Position numbers and translations under genes: made by a program
Shown: one piece after another, positions 46,096 to 55,296 of the stretch
Layout: the number at the start of each line of letters is the position of its first letter
How positions within the stretch are numbered: the first letter of the stretch is position 1
NCBI GenBank assembly: GCA_034430615.1
Contig: DAOUEJ010000010.1
Coordinates: 1 to 64,000 of the forward strand
Length of the DNA: 64,000 bases
Source: E44-bin32 sp034430615
GTDB taxonomy: Bacteria > Chloroflexota > Anaerolineae > Anaerolineales > E44-bin32
Direction of reading: 5' to 3'
Notes under the pieces: model-generated
Seen by the model: only the letters and a program-made list of their open reading frames with translations
What the model was told of the DNA's origin: nothing
Databases searched by the model: none

Positions 46096-46785
46096 CTAGG
46101 CCTCATCCTTTGGGGAAGCCGCATCAATCCCGGCCAGACTGAATACGTAGCGCAGTGAAGTGATCGCGTAGGCAAGCATCAGAGCGATGGCAATGACCAT
46201 GACCACAGAGTCAAATAATGTGAGGCTGCGTTCAAACAATGTGAAACTTGGGTTTCCGAAGAAGTAAACCACCAGGTTGATCATTATGGCGATGACCCGC
46301 ATCTCGGTTGGTCCAATACGGGCGTAGGAAATCTTAAATATTCCCGTTACATACGCATAGATGTAAAGGACAATTGAGATCAAGAGATATCCCACCAGCG
46401 CGAGGGTGGCGATATCGAGCCGGACATAGGGGGAGAATCCTAGCCCGAGGAAGACCATGACCTGGCTGAACGCGTCGACGGTATGATCGACAAAGAACCC
46501 GAAACGCGGGCGCTCGATTTTTCGATACCTGGCCAGAGTGCCGTCCAGGCTATCGCCGTACCAGTTGATAATAAAACCAAAGGTCGCCAACCAGAGGAAG
46601 TGCGGGGAGAAATGGGTCAGCGTGTAGCCGGTGAAAACTAGGATCGATCCCACAATCCCGATCCCTGTCAACCAATCCGGCGTCATACGTGCCGGCGTGT
46701 GGCGGGCAAGCCACTGCAGCGCTGGTCGCTCAAAGCGACCGAGAAGCATATTATGGACCCGTTTTTGTGTGGAGACATCAGGCAT
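46096..46785 (-). CDS. CDP-alcohol phosphatidyltransferase family protein
   Basis: 229 residues with about six membrane segments. The catalytic motif D-x2-D-G-x2-A-R-x9-G-x3-D-x3-D is complete: GDSLDGTLARYRKIERPRFG followed by FFVDHTVD (about residues 77-104). Family enzymes move a phosphatidyl (or similar) group from a CDP-lipid to an alcohol such as inositol phosphate, glycerol phosphate or another head group; the acceptor is not evident. The ATG at 46785 has AAAGGA about 7 nt upstream, preferable to the ATG at 46806. The region immediately downstream holds a TfoX remnant. Confidence 0.9.
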   Translation of the reverse strand: MPDVSTQKRVHNMLLGRFERPALQWLARHTPARMTPDWLTGIGIVGSILVFTGYTLTHFSPHFLWLATFGFIINWYGDSLDGTLARYRKIERPRFGFFVDHTVDAFSQVMVFLGLGFSPYVRLDIATLALVGYLLISIVLYIYAYVTGIFKISYARIGPTEMRVIAIMINLVVYFFGNPSFTLFERSLTLFDSVVMVIAIALMLAYAITSLRYVFSLAGIDAASPKDEA

Positions 46786-47089
46786 CGGGTTTCCTTTCAC
46801 CATCACTCCGGTACCGTTCGCAAACCTACAATATTAGGCTCTGCGCGCTGCCGGAATTGCTCGTTGCCGTTATTGTCGCGTAATGCGCACTCCGGATCAA
46901 GTTGTGCAATCAATCGCTTCTCGGGGAGCGAGCAGCCATAACCACTCTTTTTCCGAGTTGAAGCGCTCATAAGTACAAATACCTGCTCACTTTGGACGCA
47001 CTTATGCCCATGACACACGAGTCAATGAGGTTCGTCGTAGAATCTGTCCTCTCAACTTCCTTATACCAACCCAAAGAAGAAATCCCGAA
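46786..47089. other. 304-base intergenic region without a recognised feature
   Basis: Between the CDP-alcohol transferase and the MFS gene, both on the minus strand. A 55-codon minus-strand frame beginning MSASTRKKSGYGCSLPEKRL lacks a Shine-Dalgarno and any family resemblance. I see no terminator, tRNA or repeat. Confidence 0.5.
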
Positions 47090-48346
47090 TTACCCTGAGC
47101 GTGCTTCGCCCTGGCCGAGCTCCACTACCGCAGGATCGACCCAGCGATTCAGCCATAGAAAGCCCATGACCGAGAGCACGCCCACCAGCCCGGCGAAGTA
47201 CCATAGCAAACGTGGATCCATCGTATCGAGCACGATCCCGGCCAGGAGCGGGCCGACCGCGAAGGGGATCAGGAAGGAAAAGCCGGAAACAGCCATGTAG
47301 CGCCCACGCATGTGCTCGGGTGCAAATTTCGCAACAATCGCCTTACCGACTGGAGCGACCAGCATCTCGCCGATCGTGATCACCACCATTGCCAGCAGGA
47401 AATACACATACAAACTGACGAACCCATACATTGCGAACCCGATCGCGTAGAGCGCGGTTCCAAGCGCCATCATCAGCATCGGTGGGCGTTTTTCGATTTT
47501 CCTTGTGATGGGAAATTGGAACAAGACGACTAGGATGGCATTCAGGCTGAGGATCCATCCATACCCAGATTCAGGGACCTGGTGCGTGTCGCGCAGGTAC
47601 ACACCGAGCGTGGTGCTCATATTCATATACACAAGGCTCATCAGCATGACGGCTGCCAAGTAAAGCATGAAGGTCGAATCACGCAGCACCTGCAGGTAAC
47701 CCTTGAATGTGCCAGCTACTGATTCGAGAGCCTGGTCCGGGTCTCCCTCGGGCCGAGTTTCCGGCATGGCCCTCCAGACTACAGTCGCCGCGATCAGGCT
47801 GATGACAGCGTCGGTGATAAACAGCGCCAGGTAGGACCGGGTGGCCAGGAATCCGCCAATCGCTGGCCCGATAACCACTGAAACGTTGAACGCCACCCTT
47901 AAGATGCCATAACCCTGTGCGCGCTTTTTCTCGGGTAGCAGGTCTGCCACCATCGCCTCGTAGGCAGGTCCACCGGCATCGGTGAAAATGCCCACCAGGA
48001 GTGCGATCACGAAGAACAGTGAGAGGGTATCCACCAGCCCCATCAGGACCGAACTGAAGGAGGTTGAGACCAGGCTGAAGATGAGCATGCCCTTGCGGCC
48101 GAGGCGATCGGTGAGCGCACCGCCCAGAATCGTCCCGACAAAGCTGGAAAAGGAGAATGCAGCGAAGAGCACGCCAACTTGCGTCATCCCAACGCCGAAC
48201 TTGCCGGTGATATAGAGTGCAAAGAACGGAAAGAGGAGTGCGCCACCGAGCCGATCGATGAAGGTGACAATGACCAGAGTCCAGAACGGCCTGGGAAATT
48301 CGTGGTATGTCTTATGCAGTTGTGTGCGCGTTGTTGAGAACCACAT
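47090..48346 (-). CDS. Major facilitator superfamily transporter (drug-efflux type)
   Basis: 418 residues with twelve predicted membrane segments. The loop 2-3 motif GGALTDRLGRKGMLIFSLV (about 75-93) and the motif-C-like region NVSVVIGPAIGGFLATRSYL (about 153-172) indicate a proton-driven exporter of the MdtH/YfcJ-like type. I use the ATG at 48346 with GGAGG 7 nt upstream; a TTG precedes it by one codon. A hairpin-rich leader of about 200 bases lies upstream and may control expression. Substrate unknown. Confidence 0.9.
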   Translation of the reverse strand: MWFSTTRTQLHKTYHEFPRPFWTLVIVTFIDRLGGALLFPFFALYITGKFGVGMTQVGVLFAAFSFSSFVGTILGGALTDRLGRKGMLIFSLVSTSFSSVLMGLVDTLSLFFVIALLVGIFTDAGGPAYEAMVADLLPEKKRAQGYGILRVAFNVSVVIGPAIGGFLATRSYLALFITDAVISLIAATVVWRAMPETRPEGDPDQALESVAGTFKGYLQVLRDSTFMLYLAAVMLMSLVYMNMSTTLGVYLRDTHQVPESGYGWILSLNAILVVLFQFPITRKIEKRPPMLMMALGTALYAIGFAMYGFVSLYVYFLLAMVVITIGEMLVAPVGKAIVAKFAPEHMRGRYMAVSGFSFLIPFAVGPLLAGIVLDTMDPRLLWYFAGLVGVLSVMGFLWLNRWVDPAVVELGQGEARSG

Positions 48347-48454
48347 CAAAGCCTCCGAGCCAGGGTAAATTGTGGTGGGTCATGGCCATTTGATGGTGCT
48401 GCCGAGAGGCTTGATGCTGTGCCGGAGACCTTTGATTCGTATCTTTGCAGGTTC

Positions 48455-48555
48455 CTACCCGGGATGGTAATTCCATCTACCCGGGGCATTCACGGGTGAA
48501 CTGGGTTGACCAATTCACCAGATGTTACTCACCAGCGCCTAAAAGGCGGAGATAG
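48455..48555 (-). promoter_or_regulatory. Hairpin-rich leader of the MFS gene (candidate regulatory RNA)
   Basis: On the minus strand three stems follow each other 110-205 bases before the MFS ATG: CGCC-TTTTA-GGCG (48548-48536), GGTGAA-N13-TTCACC (48519-48495), and a long CCCGG...GATGG-AATTA-CCATC-CCGGG stem (48485-48458). I do not match it to a known riboswitch class. Three consecutive stems in an otherwise empty region suggest a structured leader. Confidence 0.4.
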
Positions 48556-48770
48556 CCACCACAAATAATTGCATGTTTGGGTTGGATCTTATCTTGATGT
48601 TTTGCATATGTCACCTTCCACCCGTGGGTATACTTACTGTCTTTAGCAATGCAAGGACCCATTATCTGCTTCGACGCGAGGCCGATTGTACCAGCATCAT
48701 CAGGCCTGATCCATAGGCAAATGATTCCCGCGCCTGAGAATTGAGTGCATAAAGCTGGTGGAGGAGCGGC

Positions 48771-49544
48771 TCAGTTGGAGGCCAGATCTACAACCCGCCG
48801 GCGTTGGATAAACGCAATCAGCAGCATAAATGCGATATACCCTGCCACTGACCACGAGGTAATGGCCACGATCGGTGTCGCTTCCTGCTTCACTGCAATC
48901 CCGACTGAAGCCCAGATAAGCACCAATAAATAAGCGACATCCCCGCGCGAGATTGCCATCAGGCTTGCCAGGCCGGCAGCGACGATCAGCATCGCGACAG
49001 TCCACATCTCCGGCGCGATCCCCCAACCGTTCCATCCCACAAAATCGAGGACCTGCGCTGCATTGGCGATCGAAGCAACACTAATCCAACCAAGGTACAA
49101 GCTGAAGGGAATATTCACGGCCCAAAATAATCCGCGTGTCGTCGAGCCTTTTCCGATCTCGAGGCGGGTGTAGATAAGCAGCAGTATAGCCAGCAGACCG
49201 AACATCGCTACAAGCGTCAACGGGAATTTTTCATAATGCCACAGGAACAGCCAGGCGATATTTGCCACACAGCTGAGTTGAAAGAGAAAATCGATCCGGC
49301 CCAGAAGTTGGTTTTCTTTATTCGAAGGAAGCGCCTGGTAGATTGCGAACGCACCAAGCCCAATGTAGATCAGTCCCCAGATAGAAAAAACGTAACCGGC
49401 CGGGACAAAAAATGTCTGGAAGCGATCCGAAATTTCTCCCGTATTAAGCCCGTTCAACGGGAGTATATTGGCGAATGCATTCACGCCGACCAGGACGACA
49501 TAGGCCAGGATGTTCAATATCCGTTTCAGTATCGATCGATTCAC
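48771..49544 (-). CDS. TspO/MBR-related tryptophan-rich membrane protein
   Basis: 257 residues with seven predicted membrane segments, longer than classical five-helix TspO (about 160 residues) but matching a common TspO-related bacterial group. Motifs: FVPAGYVFSIWGLIYIGLGA (about 47-66), NIAWLFLWHYE, and VNIPFSLYLGWISVASIAN, Trp-rich as expected. TspO relatives bind tetrapyrroles or act in stress and signalling; the role here is unknown. It starts with GTG at 49544, supported by GAGGAGGG about 6 nt upstream. Confidence 0.82.
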   Translation of the reverse strand: MNRSILKRILNILAYVVLVGVNAFANILPLNGLNTGEISDRFQTFFVPAGYVFSIWGLIYIGLGAFAIYQALPSNKENQLLGRIDFLFQLSCVANIAWLFLWHYEKFPLTLVAMFGLLAILLLIYTRLEIGKGSTTRGLFWAVNIPFSLYLGWISVASIANAAQVLDFVGWNGWGIAPEMWTVAMLIVAAGLASLMAISRGDVAYLLVLIWASVGIAVKQEATPIVAITSWSVAGYIAFMLLIAFIQRRRVVDLASN

Positions 49545-49615
49545 CTCACCCTCCTCAGCGAAGGCAAAACCCTGATCTACCTCCAGCCTCTTGTCTCGGA
49601 TATCAGGAAGAGCAA

Positions 49616-50452
49616 TTACTCGATGTGTGCTTCAATCCATGCCATAACATCGCGTATAACTTGGTGGGAGACCTCATCGTTATGCGGTTCGTGGAGAGTG
49701 TCAGGGTAGATCTTGAGCTGTTTATCCGCAGAAGCGGCTTGCTCATAGAACGTTTCCGCTCCAGAAAGAGCATTAACCGGATCATCCCCACCATGCAGAA
49801 TCAACAGGGGTAGCGAGAAGCGGGATGTCTCGCGCTTGATGAAATCAATCGTCGCCAGGCCTTCGGCAGCGAAGCGTACGGTTCCCTGGCTTAAAATGAG
49901 CGGGTCCTCATCATAGGCCTTCGCTACGCTCGTGATATGTGTAAGCTGGTCCCCCTTGATCCCGATTAACATCGCGAATGTCGGCCACACCCTGGAGAGC
50001 AGTTTGGCTATCATGATCCGTACGGGCGTCGTAAGACCCACCGGTTCCGTCGCTAATCCGCTCAGGATAACGCCTTCCAGGTTAACCGGGTCACGGAGGA
50101 CATAGTCCACAACGATGAGCGAACCCAGGCTTTGTCCATAGAGGAATAATTTCTTAGCCGGTTGGTCTTCGGCAATTCGCCTCAAGAAGAGATCAAGATC
50201 CTGGCGATACTCTCCCCACTTACGGATATGACCCCTTCTACCCGCCGAGCGGCCGTGTCCGCGTAGGTCATAGGCCCAGATCTCGATCCCGGCCGACATG
50301 AGCGGCTGCACGAAGTTATGGTATCGGTCGGAGTATTCTCCAAGGCCATGGACAATAGCTAAAATCGCCCTAGGATCCCCAGGCGGCTGCCAGACCTGGC
50401 CAAACATCGAATCACCACCAGCTCCAGCAAATGAAAATTCACGTTGTTTCAT
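49616..50452 (-). CDS. Monoacylglycerol lipase-like alpha/beta hydrolase
   Basis: 278 residues of the serine aminopeptidase S33/hydrolase_4 group. IVHGLGEYSDRYHNFVQPLM (oxyanion hole), YDLRGHGRSAGRRGHI, nucleophile elbow LYGQSLGSLIVVDYVLR (Ser at about residue 111), HGGDDPVNALSGAE (Asp) and TLHEPHNDE (His) make a complete triad and are characteristic of bacterial monoacylglycerol lipases. I chose the ATG at 50452, which matches the family start (KQREFSFAGAGG), with GGAGGC upstream. Probably releases fatty acid from monoglycerides. Confidence 0.92.
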   Translation of the reverse strand: MKQREFSFAGAGGDSMFGQVWQPPGDPRAILAIVHGLGEYSDRYHNFVQPLMSAGIEIWAYDLRGHGRSAGRRGHIRKWGEYRQDLDLFLRRIAEDQPAKKLFLYGQSLGSLIVVDYVLRDPVNLEGVILSGLATEPVGLTTPVRIMIAKLLSRVWPTFAMLIGIKGDQLTHITSVAKAYDEDPLILSQGTVRFAAEGLATIDFIKRETSRFSLPLLILHGGDDPVNALSGAETFYEQAASADKQLKIYPDTLHEPHNDEVSHQVIRDVMAWIEAHIE

Positions 50453-50598
50453 CCTGTATATGCCTCCCGCATGCTGCCTTGTTCGGTTCAACTGCTGAGT
50501 CTGTTGGTACAAAATCTGTCAAGTTCATCCGTCTTGCCTTGCTCTAGCGAGCTTGCGTGTGACCAACCCACTCTCCATGTGGCTAAACGCAGGCTCGA

Positions 50599-51018
50599 TC
50601 AGTTCTGAGGGAGATCTTCGAGTTTTCCCATCGCTCGCCTGAAGCACGCCCGCCTCTGTTCGCGTTGTGTGGCATCGGGCAATTGCTCCTGGTGAAACGC
50701 GATCACGGTCCGATCGCCATGATCAATGATCCTGACCTGAATGATCGATGGACGGATCCATCCCGGGGGATGCCAGGTTATGCGGATGTGTGAATTAGGT
50801 TCAAACACCCGAACCTGCCCGTGGGTGCCATCCGGAAAACGTAGCGCCGCGCCCAGCATCCACCCCTGAACCGAGCCACCACCTGACCAGATCATCAGGC
50901 CTTCAGGTGAAGCAATCAGACGCCAAGCGACCTTAAACGAACATGCAATCGTCTTTCGAACGCCGATTTGAGAGCCGGCATTCTTCGTCTTCCCAACTTC
51001 ATGCGCTTCAGTGTTCAT
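50599..51018 (-). CDS. SRPBCC/AHSA1-like domain protein
   Basis: 139 residues. The pattern RKTIACSFKVAWRLIASPEG followed by GWMLGAALRFPDG and HIRITWHPPGW with RTVIAFHQEQLPD resembles AHSA1/START-type SRPBCC proteins, which bind hydrophobic ligands or act as Hsp90 co-chaperones. The C-terminal helix AQREQRRACFRRAMGKLEDL-like segment fits. Function unknown; neighbours on the same strand are not clearly related. Confidence 0.75.
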   Translation of the reverse strand: MNTEAHEVGKTKNAGSQIGVRKTIACSFKVAWRLIASPEGLMIWSGGGSVQGWMLGAALRFPDGTHGQVRVFEPNSHIRITWHPPGWIRPSIIQVRIIDHGDRTVIAFHQEQLPDATQREQRRACFRRAMGKLEDLPQN

Positions 51019-51228
51019 CCATCACTTAAATTTCCGATGGTTATTCTAACCCTTTTTAGTAAATGATATATGCACTCATAACCCGGCCCGATAATGCGTA
51101 TAGCTTAGTCGAGCTGGCTATGCGAAGATTCGTTTCTACATGGGACCACTCCAGCTATCATGCGGGAGCCCTCCCGGACATGCACTGTTCTATGGCTCCC
51201 TGCCAGTACAGACGCTACAGCCCACACT

Positions 51229-51633
51229 TTATAACCTTGACATACGGAGCTCTCGCCAGGCGAGGAAAGAGGTGACTGCAGTCGCCCCAGCTGCAACCGT
51301 GAGTCCAAATGCCAGCAATTCCGAAGAAAACCCAGATCTCCATATGCCGGGTTGGATGATCTCGGTGCCATGCTTGAGCGAGTCCGCGAGCATGATCAGT
51401 CCCCCGCCCAGAGACAAGCCGCCGAATCCACCCGGCGATCCACGGCCGGCAAGCACCAGCAGGCCTATGATAGATAGCATGTAGAGTAACGCCAGCAGGA
51501 GCGTAATATCTACCGAGAGATGGAACTCAGCCGGCGCATCCCAAAGAAACTCATCGATCAGGTGCACCGCTGACAATGCGCAGAAGAATGTCCCGCAGAG
51601 GAGGGCACGATTTTCCCAACGCGACCTTTTCAT
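51229..51633 (-). CDS. Small four-helix membrane protein, unknown function
   Basis: 134 residues with four predicted membrane segments: ALLCGTFFCALSAVHLIDEF, ITLLLALLYMLSIIGLLVLA, a Gly-rich helix with LGGGLIMLADSLKH, and LLAFGLTVAAGATAVTSFLA. His and Asp/Glu residues in the first helix (HLIDEF) and at the third (DSLKHGTEI) could form a polar site. The ATG at 51633 has GAGAGGAAG upstream. I do not recognise a named family. Confidence 0.68.
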   Translation of the reverse strand: MKRSRWENRALLCGTFFCALSAVHLIDEFLWDAPAEFHLSVDITLLLALLYMLSIIGLLVLAGRGSPGGFGGLSLGGGLIMLADSLKHGTEIIQPGIWRSGFSSELLAFGLTVAAGATAVTSFLAWRELRMSRL

Positions 51634-51871
51634 TGATCTTCCTCTCCCCCTCACCCACTGATTATTTCGCCAGTATAGATCTCGATTTCAAGCAACAGGT
51701 TCAGGTGTGAGATAGATGAGCCCTCTTTCAATGCATCCTAGAGTAGCAAAGCATCCTGCCAGGACTGCCTGAATATCCTATCGGAAACCGAACACGCGAC
51801 GAATGAAGAGGACGATCCAGAACTTCCATAACCATCCTCCGTAAATAAGACCTCACAGGGCGAAATCCACC

Positions 51872-52318
51872 TCACTGCCGTGCATTGATCATCCATAAGC
51901 CGAGTAGACAAACAACGACCCCAACGAGGTTCAATGCTGAAGGCCGCTCCTTGAAAATCGTGATCCCGATCGGCAATAACACCAGCGCCCCGGCAACATT
52001 CGTCGCTACACCAGCCAGGCTCACATTCCAGCCTGCCCTGTACGCAAGCAGGAAGCCGACTTCCAGCCCAACGATCGCCACCGCCAAAGCGAGGCTCGCC
52101 CAATTCAGCTCACTGATGGCCGCCCCTAACGAGGATCGCAGGGGAGAGATCAATAGCAGGAGTGCGGATAGCACAATCGCCGCTATATAGGTCACCATCA
52201 AGCTTAGGACAGGGTTGACACCCGGGGCAATGGCACGCTGGAAAACATGGTAGAGAACGCTCGAAATCACTGTAATTGCGAATGAAGTATAGAATATCGA
52301 CACCTTCATGCCTCGCAT
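51872..52318 (-). CDS. Small EamA/DMT-type transporter-like protein
   Basis: 148 residues with about four to five membrane segments, half the size of a ten-helix EamA transporter, so it may act as a dimer. The C-terminal unit NVAGALVLLPIGITIFKERP followed by NLVGVVVCLLGLWMI is typical of the drug/metabolite transporter fold. GGGAAGG lies just upstream of the ATG at 52318. Substrate unknown. Confidence 0.78.
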   Translation of the reverse strand: MRGMKVSIFYTSFAITVISSVLYHVFQRAIAPGVNPVLSLMVTYIAAIVLSALLLLISPLRSSLGAAISELNWASLALAVAIVGLEVGFLLAYRAGWNVSLAGVATNVAGALVLLPIGITIFKERPSALNLVGVVVCLLGLWMINARQ

Positions 52319-52420
52319 TGACCTTCCCTAAACCCATTCAATCAAGCCTGGGTACAGATCCCTTGCCAAGACAAGAGAAGCGTTCTATAGGCAGAGAGAT
52401 ATTCAGACACTCCGCTGCAG

Positions 52421-52813
52421 TCAGCGTTGGTTCAGACGGTCATAACTAGCAATGCACTCGATCTCAACCAGCGCATCGAGGGGATTGGCGCGCACCGAAA
52501 CGGTTGTCCGGGCCGGCCGGTGATCTCCGAACATCCTCTCGTAGACTGCATTCATGCCCTGAAAGTCATCCATCGACTTCAGAAAGACCGTGGTCTTAGC
52601 GATATCCATCAGGCTGAGTCCTACCTGGGCGAGAACCAACTCGAGGTTTGCCAGTACTCGCTCGGTTTGCTCTTCAATCCCACCTTCAATCAGTGTCATT
52701 GTCTCCGAGTTGATTGGGGTCTGGCCAGAACAGTAAAGCACATCCCCTGCCCGCACAGCATGACTGTAGGGACCAATCGCCGCTGGCGCACCCACGGCCT
52801 TAATCATTTCCAT
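52421..52813 (-). CDS. ridA: RidA/YjgF family enamine/imine deaminase
   Basis: 130 residues. Family motifs: PAAIGPYSHAVRAGDVLYCS, GQTPINSETM, GGIEEQTERVLANLELVL, and the C-terminal VRANPLDALVEIECIA in which the Arg before the ANPLD segment is the substrate-binding residue. RidA hydrolyses reactive 2-aminoacrylate released by PLP enzymes. The ATG at 52813 has AAGGAGG at good spacing; the longer frame to 52858 is rejected. Confidence 0.95.
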   Translation of the reverse strand: MEMIKAVGAPAAIGPYSHAVRAGDVLYCSGQTPINSETMTLIEGGIEEQTERVLANLELVLAQVGLSLMDIAKTTVFLKSMDDFQGMNAVYERMFGDHRPARTTVSVRANPLDALVEIECIASYDRLNQR

Positions 52814-52897
52814 GGAATTCCTCCTTATAATCCTGCGGCGTTGGCGAATCCTCGTCATGCTGTATGTTAGGATCCTGACTCCCAGCCAGTGGAAATG

Positions 52898-53581
52898 TTA
52901 TCCAACCGGGCTTTCCGCCAGGACAACAGCCACTGGTAAGCCCCACATGCGATGCTGCTGAACCTCGCGAATCTGAAATCCGGCCCGTAGCAGCTCCTGT
53001 TCCGGGTAGATTGGCCGGCAGTCTGCAAAGCGTTCAATCCAACGATGCGCGGCAGCATACATCCAGGTCATCAGATTCTCCCGCTCGGTTTTCAACATCG
53101 CAACGATGGCGATACGGCCGCCAGGGCGGAGCACGCGCCGGCTCTCATTGAGGACGATACCGATCTCGGAGGTGTCAAAAAGTTCGAGGGTGAAACTCAT
53201 GAAGAGCGCATCAAAGATCTGATCCTGGTAAGGGAGCCTGGCAGCATCTCCACACTCCAGCCGGACACGTTCGGATACTCCCGCACTCTCAAGCCGGCGC
53301 ATGGCTACCGAACGCATACCCGGTGAGATGTCCAGGCCATCAACGGTTCCCGAATCTCCAACTGCCTCGGCCAGCTTGCACATCGCCCGCCCGGTCCCAA
53401 ACCCGATCTCAAGAATTTTCTCACCAGGAGCTGCTTGCAGCTGGTCCAATCCGATCTGGACGAAACGCCACTCACTTGTGCCACTCAAAAGATCATAGAT
53501 GCCGCTGAGCCGATCGTAGCTCCGGCGTGCATCTTGCTTGGAGCGATTAACTCGGCTAATGGGACGCTCACCTTCTGACAT
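52898..53581 (-). CDS. UbiE-like class I SAM-dependent methyltransferase
   Basis: 227 residues. YDRLSGIYDLLSGTSEWRFV at the N-terminus resembles UbiE/COQ5 methyltransferases, and the SAM motif is ILEIGFGTGRAMCKLAEAVG (about 56-75), with VDGLDISPGM, a DAARLPYQDQIFDALFMSFT motif and RVLRPGGRIAIV. It may methylate a quinone or lipid. GGGAAGTGTT precedes the ATG. It lies next to two integral membrane methyltransferase-like genes. Confidence 0.85.
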   Translation of the reverse strand: MSEGERPISRVNRSKQDARRSYDRLSGIYDLLSGTSEWRFVQIGLDQLQAAPGEKILEIGFGTGRAMCKLAEAVGDSGTVDGLDISPGMRSVAMRRLESAGVSERVRLECGDAARLPYQDQIFDALFMSFTLELFDTSEIGIVLNESRRVLRPGGRIAIVAMLKTERENLMTWMYAAAHRWIERFADCRPIYPEQELLRAGFQIREVQQHRMWGLPVAVVLAESPVG

Positions 53582-53699
53582 AACACTTCCCGTTCGTTCG
53601 TCCTGAATTTGGACCGTACACTGGCAAGCACATGAGCCCGGCTATCTATCATCCGTTGAGCTCCGGGTAAAACCATACGCTTCCAACCGGCAAAATAGC

Positions 53700-54392
53700 T
53701 CACCAGATCCAGGGAACCAGACGATAGCGAGTCTTCGTGCAGTACTCGCGGTAGCCTGCCAACTCACTTTGCAGGAGATCGTCCTCAAGTTTAGTTCGAG
53801 AAATGAGGAGAATCATGAGCAGCAGGCTGGGAAGTAAAGCCCAGAGCGAATTTAACATGATTGGTAACGTGAGATTGCCCAGAAAGGCGCCGCTGTAGGC
53901 CGGGTGGCGAACAAAGGTATAGGGAGCTTCCGTAACGACAACCTGCCCACGGTCCTCCTGGATTCGAACTACAGCGGAAAAGTAGGGGTTGGCGATCATC
54001 GCCCAAACCGCAAGGGCATATCCAAGCAGCATCAGCAACCCGGCGCTGACACGCCATCCAGTTGCCAGCTGTGGAGACCACTGGTAGCGATGGTCAAGTC
54101 CTGCGGTTACCATCAATGCCACCGGGCCAAGCAAGACCGAGGTCAAGACCAGAAGCCGGTCCTTTGCGGGTACTCCTTCAGATCGAGTGAAATTTGCGCG
54201 TTCTCGAAGCAGATCCGGGTTGCGAACCCAGATGATCAATCGGCTGATGATGGTGGATAACAGGAGTAGTGCGATGTAAACCCACGCCTCAGGCCAGCTC
54301 AGCGTGCCCGCGGCCAAGAATAGAATTGCTGGAACGAGACCAAGGTAAAGAGCAAAGCCGATGATTGCCCGGATCAGGCTGCTTGCATTCAT
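53700..54392 (-). CDS. ICMT/PEMT-family integral membrane methyltransferase-like protein
   Basis: 230 residues with about five to six membrane segments. The conserved C-terminal methyltransferase signature is intact: YTFVRHPAYSGAFLGNLTLP (about 162-181), then RTKLEDDLLQSELAGYREYC and a final TRYRLVPWIW. Such proteins methylate isoprenylcysteine, phospholipid amines or other membrane substrates using SAM. I use the ATG at 54392 with TTGGAGG upstream. Substrate unknown. One of several related proteins in this 6-kb stretch. Confidence 0.88.
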   Translation of the reverse strand: MNASSLIRAIIGFALYLGLVPAILFLAAGTLSWPEAWVYIALLLLSTIISRLIIWVRNPDLLRERANFTRSEGVPAKDRLLVLTSVLLGPVALMVTAGLDHRYQWSPQLATGWRVSAGLLMLLGYALAVWAMIANPYFSAVVRIQEDRGQVVVTEAPYTFVRHPAYSGAFLGNLTLPIMLNSLWALLPSLLLMILLISRTKLEDDLLQSELAGYREYCTKTRYRLVPWIW

Positions 54393-54506
54393 CTGCGAAC
54401 CTCCAAGGTTACTACCGGGACAATTGTTCATAGGGAACCTCGCCCCATTATCGCGCGGTTGTGGCCGACAGCTCGAGCATATTCCATTGGCCGTTCACGA
54501 GGAGGC

Positions 54507-55142
54507 TTATTCGTCCCCCGCCCCATGTAGTGAGTTTGAACCCGGACGCCGCAATCGCGGCAGCCACCCTGGAACACGCGCCCGGTACTCTTCCCAACGC
54601 GCTCCGAAATGCACGGCGAGCAGCTCGTCCTCTCTACGAGCTCTAAGCAGCACGCTGAGTGCAGTTAAGCTGTATAGGACCATAGCCCAGGTACGGAAGA
54701 TCAGCGCTGCACCCAGCGCAGCCAAGATTACCCCCATATACATTGGATGGCGGAGATAATGATAGGGGCCAGACTCAATCAGCACCTGGTCCGGGTAGAG
54801 CGCGGCAGCCCTGCTGCTCGAGACCGCGAACATCTTACCCAAAGTGAAAAAACCCCACAGGTAGAGCGCGATCCCCGGGAAGTACAGGAGCGAGCCCAGG
54901 ATCAGCACCATGCTGTTCAAGGACTCGCTGATTGATTCCCAGACGGGCTTCCACAGCAAGATCCCACCAAGGACGTACAACGCAGATAGCGTGAATGTTG
55001 CTGGAACCCGCAGTGAGATTGGCCTACGCTGCCGTTCTGAGTCGTTGATACGAGACCGCTGGCGATATACCAGGGCCAGAGGGAGCAGGATCACGACCAA
55101 ACCGCACACAATAGCACTTGCTCGGATGATCGATTCAAGCAT
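54507..55142 (-). CDS. ICMT/PEMT-family integral membrane methyltransferase-like protein (second)
   Basis: 211 residues with four to five membrane segments. The signature reads IESGPYHYLRHPMYMGVILA (about 126-145), followed by RARREDELLAVHFGARWEEY and RVPGWLPRLR, matching the SAM-binding RHPxYxG ... E-x2-L ... Y pattern of phospholipid/isoprenylcysteine methyltransferases. GGGAG precedes the ATG. A TATACT hexamer lies upstream as a possible -10 box. Substrate unknown. Confidence 0.87.
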   Translation of the reverse strand: MLESIIRASAIVCGLVVILLPLALVYRQRSRINDSERQRRPISLRVPATFTLSALYVLGGILLWKPVWESISESLNSMVLILGSLLYFPGIALYLWGFFTLGKMFAVSSSRAAALYPDQVLIESGPYHYLRHPMYMGVILAALGAALIFRTWAMVLYSLTALSVLLRARREDELLAVHFGARWEEYRARVPGWLPRLRRPGSNSLHGAGDE

Positions 55143-55296
55143 TGGCCGCTCCCCGCAGGCAGCTGACCTACTTTAGTCCGGATGATGAAGAAACTGATCC
55201 TGACTCGAGTATAAGCATCATTCGACCTTCATTCAATACGCTTCGGGTGATTGAGATGTTTGGGGTTTCGGAACCTCGATTGTACATATATACATA

